Assembly (NCBI GenBank): GCA_002368575.1
Contig: DFEA01000062.1
Coordinates: 1 to 9,314, forward strand
Reading direction: 5' to 3'
DNA from: Lachnospiraceae bacterium UBA3814
GTDB lineage: Bacteria > Bacillota > Clostridia > Lachnospirales > Lachnospiraceae
DNA length: 9,314 nt
Shown here in pieces: positions 6,814-9,314 of the stretch (position 1 is the first letter of the stretch; every line of letters starts with the position of its first letter). The translations under genes and the position numbers were made by a program. The notes under the pieces were generated by a model. It worked only from the letters and a program-made list of their open reading frames with translations, ran no database searches and was not told the origin of the DNA.

Positions 6814-7431
6814 TCAGTCGTGAAAGTAATCGGTGCTCTTAAGCATTTTTACGATGGCATCGCGGTTAGGGGAGGTTATCTTCTGCGCCTCGTCGGTTAT
6901 GCGCTCTATCGACCTGAAGTCAAAGTCGGCGGCATAGATATCGGCAAGAAGCTTATAATGGCTTTTTACATCCGTGTGTATCGACACCCCGTATTCCAGG
7001 ACCTGCTTCGCCTCATCGAGCCTTCCCTCCTCATGAAGAGCATTCGCCCAGAGCCAGAGATATTTTACAAGCTCAAGGAAATTCTCATCACAGGCCGAAA
7101 GGTAGTCAAGATTGGCGACTCCGTATCTGAGCTTGAGCTCTGTGTTGGAAATGCCGGAGAGATTAACTATCCTTTTGTCGGCAAGGGCCATTATCCTGTT
7201 CTGACAGTCGCGGATATTGTCATTTGAGGTGTCGGGATCAAAGGGTAGGGCATCAGGCTCAAGCTCTGTATATTCTATGTCGGTAAGAGGCTGCTTTCTC
7301 ACGCTGTTTGCCTTAAGCTCTCTGTCCCAAAGCTCCTTGAGCTCTGAGTTCATGCTTTTCTGAGAACGTCTCATATATACTGAAAATGATGCGAGAAGCA
7401 GAGCCAGGGTTGTAAAAATGGGAAAAAACAT
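6814..7431 (-). CDS. Membrane-anchored protein with TPR-like region
   Basis: I do not recognise a named family. The 205-residue product starts with a hydrophobic segment (residues 2-20) followed by Arg21-Arg22, a likely membrane anchor with the rest in the cytoplasm by the positive-inside rule. A polar linker with acidic and proline-rich stretches spans roughly residues 25-70. The C-terminal part (about 117-180) has helix pairs with TPR character, such as ALHEEGRLDEAKQVLEYGV and YKLLADIYAADF, which suggests protein-protein contacts. The start is supported by an AAGGA site seven bases upstream on the - strand. Codon use matches the suf genes. The gene is convergent with nth and divergent from the microprotein at 7525. 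No convincing terminator separates it from nth. Confidence 0.75.
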   Translation of the reverse strand: MFFPIFTTLALLLASFSVYMRRSQKSMNSELKELWDRELKANSVRKQPLTDIEYTELEPDALPFDPDTSNDNIRDCQNRIMALADKRIVNLSGISNTELKLRYGVANLDYLSACDENFLELVKYLWLWANALHEEGRLDEAKQVLEYGVSIHTDVKSHYKLLADIYAADFDFRSIERITDEAQKITSPNRDAIVKMLKSTDYFHD

Positions 7432-7438
7432 TTATAAT
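7410..7438 (+). promoter_or_regulatory. Candidate sigma-A promoter for the 34-residue microprotein
   Basis: TTGTAA (7410-7415) and TATAAT (7433-7438) are separated by 17 bases, a good match to the vegetative promoter pattern (4/6 and 6/6). Transcription would begin near 7445 and give a leader of about 80 bases before ATG 7525. The promoter overlaps the start codon and ribosome binding site of the - strand gene, so the two units may interfere. Part of the TATAAT match could be a by-product of that A/T-rich start region. Confidence 0.5.
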
Positions 7439-7461
7439 TCCTTCTTGAAACCGTTCAGCTT

Positions 7462-7495
7462 CGGGAACAGGCTTTTCCCGGGCTGCCGCGGGCAG
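7462..7495 (+). promoter_or_regulatory. Two adjacent hairpins in the divergent intergenic region
   Basis: CGGGAA (7462-7467) pairs with TTCCCG (7475-7480) over a 7-base loop, and CTGCC (7483-7487) pairs with GGCAG (7491-7495) over a GCG loop. CCCG (7477-7480) can alternatively pair with CGGG (7489-7492), so the two folds compete. They lie in the predicted leader of the microprotein gene and between two divergent genes. No T-run follows. The pairings are seen; a regulatory role is only possible. Confidence 0.45.
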
Positions 7496-7524
7496 GTGAA
7501 CAATTTCGGAATGAGGACAATAAA

Positions 7525-7629
7525 ATGATGAATTTTAACAGCAGCAGGACAAAGAAGATCGTATCGGCCATAATCATAGTGATACTGGTCATTGCGATGG
7601 TCGTTCCTACATTATTGACATTTGTTTAG
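7525..7629 (+). CDS. 34-residue single-pass membrane microprotein
   Basis: This short frame encodes a basic N-terminus (Arg8, Lys10, Lys11) followed by about 20 hydrophobic residues (12-31) rich in Ile, Val and Leu, interrupted by Pro28, and ends almost at once. A GAGGA ribosome binding site (7513-7517) lies seven bases before ATG 7525; ATG 7528 is an alternative start. The layout predicts a single membrane span with the N-terminus in the cytoplasm. In shape it recalls tiny membrane proteins of Firmicutes such as the stressosome anchor Prli42, but that comparison is from general form only, not alignment. It has a candidate promoter upstream and dyad-rich DNA downstream. I regard it as a real gene of unknown function. 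Confidence 0.65.
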   Translation: MMNFNSSRTKKIVSAIIIVILVIAMVVPTLLTFV

Positions 7630-7644
7630 GATATATTTGCACGG

Positions 7645-7681
7645 TCATATGGCAAACGCGTGCTTTTTGCCTGCTATATGA
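7645..7681 (+). promoter_or_regulatory. Interrupted 12-bp hairpin downstream of the microprotein gene
   Basis: TCATATGGCAAA (7645-7656) pairs with TTTGCC (7666-7671) and ATATGA (7676-7681), leaving a 4-base TGCT bulge and a 9-base loop. It starts 16 bases after the microprotein stop. It is not followed by a T-run, so it is a poor intrinsic terminator, but it could protect the 3' end of a short transcript or bind a protein. Confidence 0.4.
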
Positions 7682-7687
7682 TAAATG

Positions 7688-7726
7688 ATAACACTTTATG
7701 TGTCAATTTCAACCGGAAAGTGTTAT
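7688..7726. promoter_or_regulatory. 10-bp perfect inverted repeat, possible operator
   Basis: ATAACACTTT (7688-7697) and AAAGTGTTAT (7717-7726) are exact reverse complements separated by 19 bases. The right arm overlaps the candidate -10 element at 7721-7729, which would suit a repressor site bound by a dimer on two half-sites. The long spacer and A/T-rich arms make an RNA terminator unlikely. The cognate regulator is unknown. Confidence 0.5.
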
Positions 7727-7729
7727 ACT
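7721..7729 (+). promoter_or_regulatory. Candidate extended -10 promoter for the VanW-family gene
   Basis: TGTTATACT matches the extended -10 pattern TGnTATAnT, with the hexamer TATACT at 7724-7729. The -35 region is poor. Transcription from about 7736 would give a leader of roughly 140 bases before ATG 7877. The element overlaps the right arm of a 10-bp inverted repeat, suggesting control at this point. Confidence 0.45.
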
Positions 7730-7783
7730 GTATATAGTCTGACGGCGGGGGTGATCATACTATATACGGGAAGGGGTTATTAA

Positions 7784-7827
7784 AGCCTGAGGACGGATAC
7801 CTGGCTCTGAAAAGCCTTCGGGAGCTT
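7784..7827 (+). promoter_or_regulatory. Structured leader ahead of the VanW-family gene
   Basis: Two potential stem-loops lie in the predicted leader. AGCC-TG-AGG (7784-7792) pairs with CCTGGCT (7800-7806) around a 7-base loop. AAGCC (7812-7816) and GG..CTT (7821-7827) close a UUCG tetraloop (7817-7820), a very stable loop type in RNA. I could not match the region to a known riboswitch class, and no T-run follows. Function is unknown. Confidence 0.3.
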
Positions 7828-7876
7828 CTTCGGGTCTTAAAGGGCTTGATTGCCTGTGCTCATAAAGGGGTATAAT

Positions 7877-9314
7877 ATGAAAAGGGTCGTTAATAAGCTT
7901 GCAGCGTTCATTGCCGGAGCCATTGGTTACGGGCTTCTTTTTACGTTGATTCTGACGTCTGATCCCAGGATAGTTTTTGCCGATAATATTTCTATAAAGA
8001 TAGGCGGTGCGAATGTAGGCCTTGAGGAGGAAGAGGCGGAGGTGAAGGAGGATACTGAGGTGATCTCCTTTGCCGAGGAGCCTTCCTTTAATAACAGCGC
8101 CGGCTCTCATTTTTCCATGGACCTTACAAGCAGGATCCCGGAGGGAGTATATGCCGGTCCTGTAGAGCTTTCCGGGAAAAATTACATCGAAGCGGAGGCT
8201 GCCGTTTCGGAATATGTTGACGGACTTAAGGAAACACAGATATCCCTGACTGCCGGGGACAGGGAGCCTTCATCGGTTACTGCGGGAGAGCTGGGTCTTG
8301 AGTGGTCAAACAGGGAGCTGCTGGAGGAGGCGGTAAGCCTCGGCAGATCAGGAAATATAGTGGTAAGATATAAGACCTTAAAGGACATAGCACATGATAA
8401 CCGGGTATATGAGCTGGAGCTGTCCTGTGACAGTTCAAAGGTCAGGAGCATAGTTTCGAGGCTGGCGGAGAAATACAATGTACAGCCGGTAAATCCCAGG
8501 GTGAGGCATGAGAACGGCGCTTTTACCGTGCTTAAGGAGGGTACCGAAGGAGTCGCGGTGAAGGAGGATGCCTCGGCAGACAGGATAATGGCCGCCATGA
8601 GCGATTTTGACGGTTCACCGGAGACCATAGAGCTTGAAATGGAGATCACTGCCCCTAGAGGGACGGACGAGGATTTTGCCATGATGAAGGATGTCCTGGG
8701 AAGCTATCATACCAGCTTCTCTTCCTCGGGCTCTGACCGTTCGGGCAATGTAAAAAACGGCACCAGACTGATAAACGGTACCATGCTCTATCCGGGCGAC
8801 CAGTTTTCCGTGTATGAGACCGTAAGTCCCTTTACCGAAGAGAACGGATATTTTCTTGCCGGCTCCTATGCCAACGGGATAGTCGTAGAGAGCCTGGGAG
8901 GAGGGATATGCCAGGTCAGCTCCACCCTTTACAACGCGGTGTTAAGGGCTGAGCTTCAGGTGGATGAGAGATATAATCATTCAATGATAGTCACCTACGT
9001 GGACCTTTCCTCTGATGCCGCGATCTCAGGGACCGCAAAGGATTTCAAATTTACAAACAATCTGGATAATCCCATATATATAGAGGGCTATACAACGGAC
9101 AGCAAGGAAGTATATTTTAACATATACGGGGTGGAGACCCGTCCCGCGGGACGTACCGTTGAATTTGAAAGCGTTGAAATATCAAAGACCGAGCCTGAGG
9201 GAGTAAATATCGTTGCCGACAGCTCACAGCCGGTGGGATATATGAGCTCACAGTCCGCCCATACAGGCTATGTGGGAGAGCTGTGGAAGATAGTAAAGGA
9301 AAACGGAGTTGAGA
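7877..9314 (+). CDS. VanW-family exported protein, 3'-truncated by window edge
   Basis: The frame runs open to the right edge, with 479 complete codons visible. Residues 1-36 form a signal peptide or membrane anchor (basic start MKRVVNK, hydrophobic about 8-27, possible cleavage after VFA). An acidic stretch follows near residues 50-70. Residues about 120-260 resemble the putative peptidoglycan-binding repeats (PG_binding_4) that precede VanW domains, including a GELGLEW segment and GRSGN. The VanW domain spans about 270-425, with the hallmark GGGICQVSSTLYNAVLRA around Cys345 and a later HSMIVTYVDLSSDAAI segment. The visible end (about 430-479) looks like the start of a G5-like region. The start has an AAGGGG site (7866-7870 region) six to seven bases upstream. 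VanW domains occur in some vancomycin-resistance clusters but have no proven reaction; a resistance role should not be assumed. Likely outside the membrane, associated with the cell wall. Confidence 0.9.
   Translation, partial: MKRVVNKLAAFIAGAIGYGLLFTLILTSDPRIVFADNISIKIGGANVGLEEEEAEVKEDTEVISFAEEPSFNNSAGSHFSMDLTSRIPEGVYAGPVELSGKNYIEAEAAVSEYVDGLKETQISLTAGDREPSSVTAGELGLEWSNRELLEEAVSLGRSGNIVVRYKTLKDIAHDNRVYELELSCDSSKVRSIVSRLAEKYNVQPVNPRVRHENGAFTVLKEGTEGVAVKEDASADRIMAAMSDFDGSPETIELEMEITAPRGTDEDFAMMKDVLGSYHTSFSSSGSDRSGNVKNGTRLINGTMLYPGDQFSVYETVSPFTEENGYFLAGSYANGIVVESLGGGICQVSSTLYNAVLRAELQVDERYNHSMIVTYVDLSSDAAISGTAKDFKFTNNLDNPIYIEGYTTDSKEVYFNIYGVETRPAGRTVEFESVEISKTEPEGVNIVADSSQPVGYMSSQSAHTGYVGELWKIVKENGVE

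Noticed and set aside
6745..6815. Terminator between nth and the convergent gene
   Set aside because: A weak hairpin GAG-CGGG/CCCG-CTC (6786-6815, one-base bulge, 15-base loop) overlaps the convergent stop codon, but no T-run follows on either strand. I could not support it as a terminator.
6766..7227. 153-codon open frame on the + strand opposite the TPR-like gene
   Set aside because: It lacks a recognisable ribosome binding site and family features. The opposite strand has a good AAGGA site, a membrane anchor, helical repeats and codon use like the neighbours.
7751..7783. Ten-codon GTG-started leader peptide
   Set aside because: The G-rich stretch before it touches the start codon, leaving no usable spacing, and the peptide has no run of codons typical of attenuation.
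7871..7876. TATAAT directly before the VanW-family start codon as a -10 element
   Set aside because: The nearest -35-like TTGATT is 19 bases away and transcription would start inside the gene, so it is probably just the A/T-rich spacer after the ribosome binding site.
8182..8682. 166-codon serine-rich open frame on the - strand
   Set aside because: It is antisense to the VanW-family gene; its Ser-rich composition reflects the GAG/GGA-type codons of the real gene read backwards.
1..9314. CRISPR array, tRNA, rRNA, insertion sequence
   Set aside because: No regularly spaced repeats, no tRNA-like cloverleaf or rRNA sequence, and no transposase or integrase coding region were seen in the window.

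Overview
The window looks like chromosomal DNA of a Gram-positive clostridial bacterium, most plausibly a member or relative of the Lachnospiraceae. Three things suggest this: a sufCBDSU iron-sulfur operon that uses the Firmicutes-type scaffold/transfer protein SufU, strong purine-rich ribosome binding sites, and a VanW-family exported protein with repeats resembling the PG_binding_4 family. This assignment rests on gene content and codon habits (many AGG, ATA and CTT codons at roughly 50% G+C), not on a marker gene.

Layout. (1) From the left edge to 956 is the 3' part of an AT-rich gene for an AlbA_2/RecG-like ATP-binding protein with a C-terminal winged helix. Its base and codon use differ from everything to its right, so it looks like accessory DNA. 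(2) From 1078 to 6744 run six genes on the + strand: sufC, sufB, sufD, sufS, sufU and nth. The B/D and D/S junctions overlap. The C/B and S/U junctions each carry a short perfect hairpin. (3) From 6814 to 7431, on the - strand and convergent with nth, is a small protein with one N-terminal membrane anchor and a TPR-like C-terminal part. (4) Divergent from it, at 7525-7629, is a 34-residue single-pass membrane microprotein with a good ribosome binding site and a plausible sigma-A promoter. (5) From 7630 to 7876 is a dyad-rich intergenic stretch with a probable extended -10 promoter. (6) From 7877 to the right edge is the 5' part of a VanW-family exported protein gene.

How the genes work together. 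SufS takes sulfur from cysteine and hands it to SufU. SufU passes it to the SufB-SufC-SufD scaffold, where [Fe-S] clusters are built with ATP hydrolysis by SufC. Endonuclease III (Nth), made from the end of the same apparent transcript, is a [4Fe-4S] DNA repair enzyme and so a potential client of the pathway. The right part of the window is cell-envelope related and appears functionally separate.

No tRNA, rRNA, CRISPR array, transposase or complete mobile element was seen. No textbook hairpin-plus-T-run terminator was found, even after nth. I see no wholly new multi-gene system. The less ordinary material is the intercistronic hairpins, the microprotein, the dyad symmetry before the VanW gene, and the composition break at the left edge.
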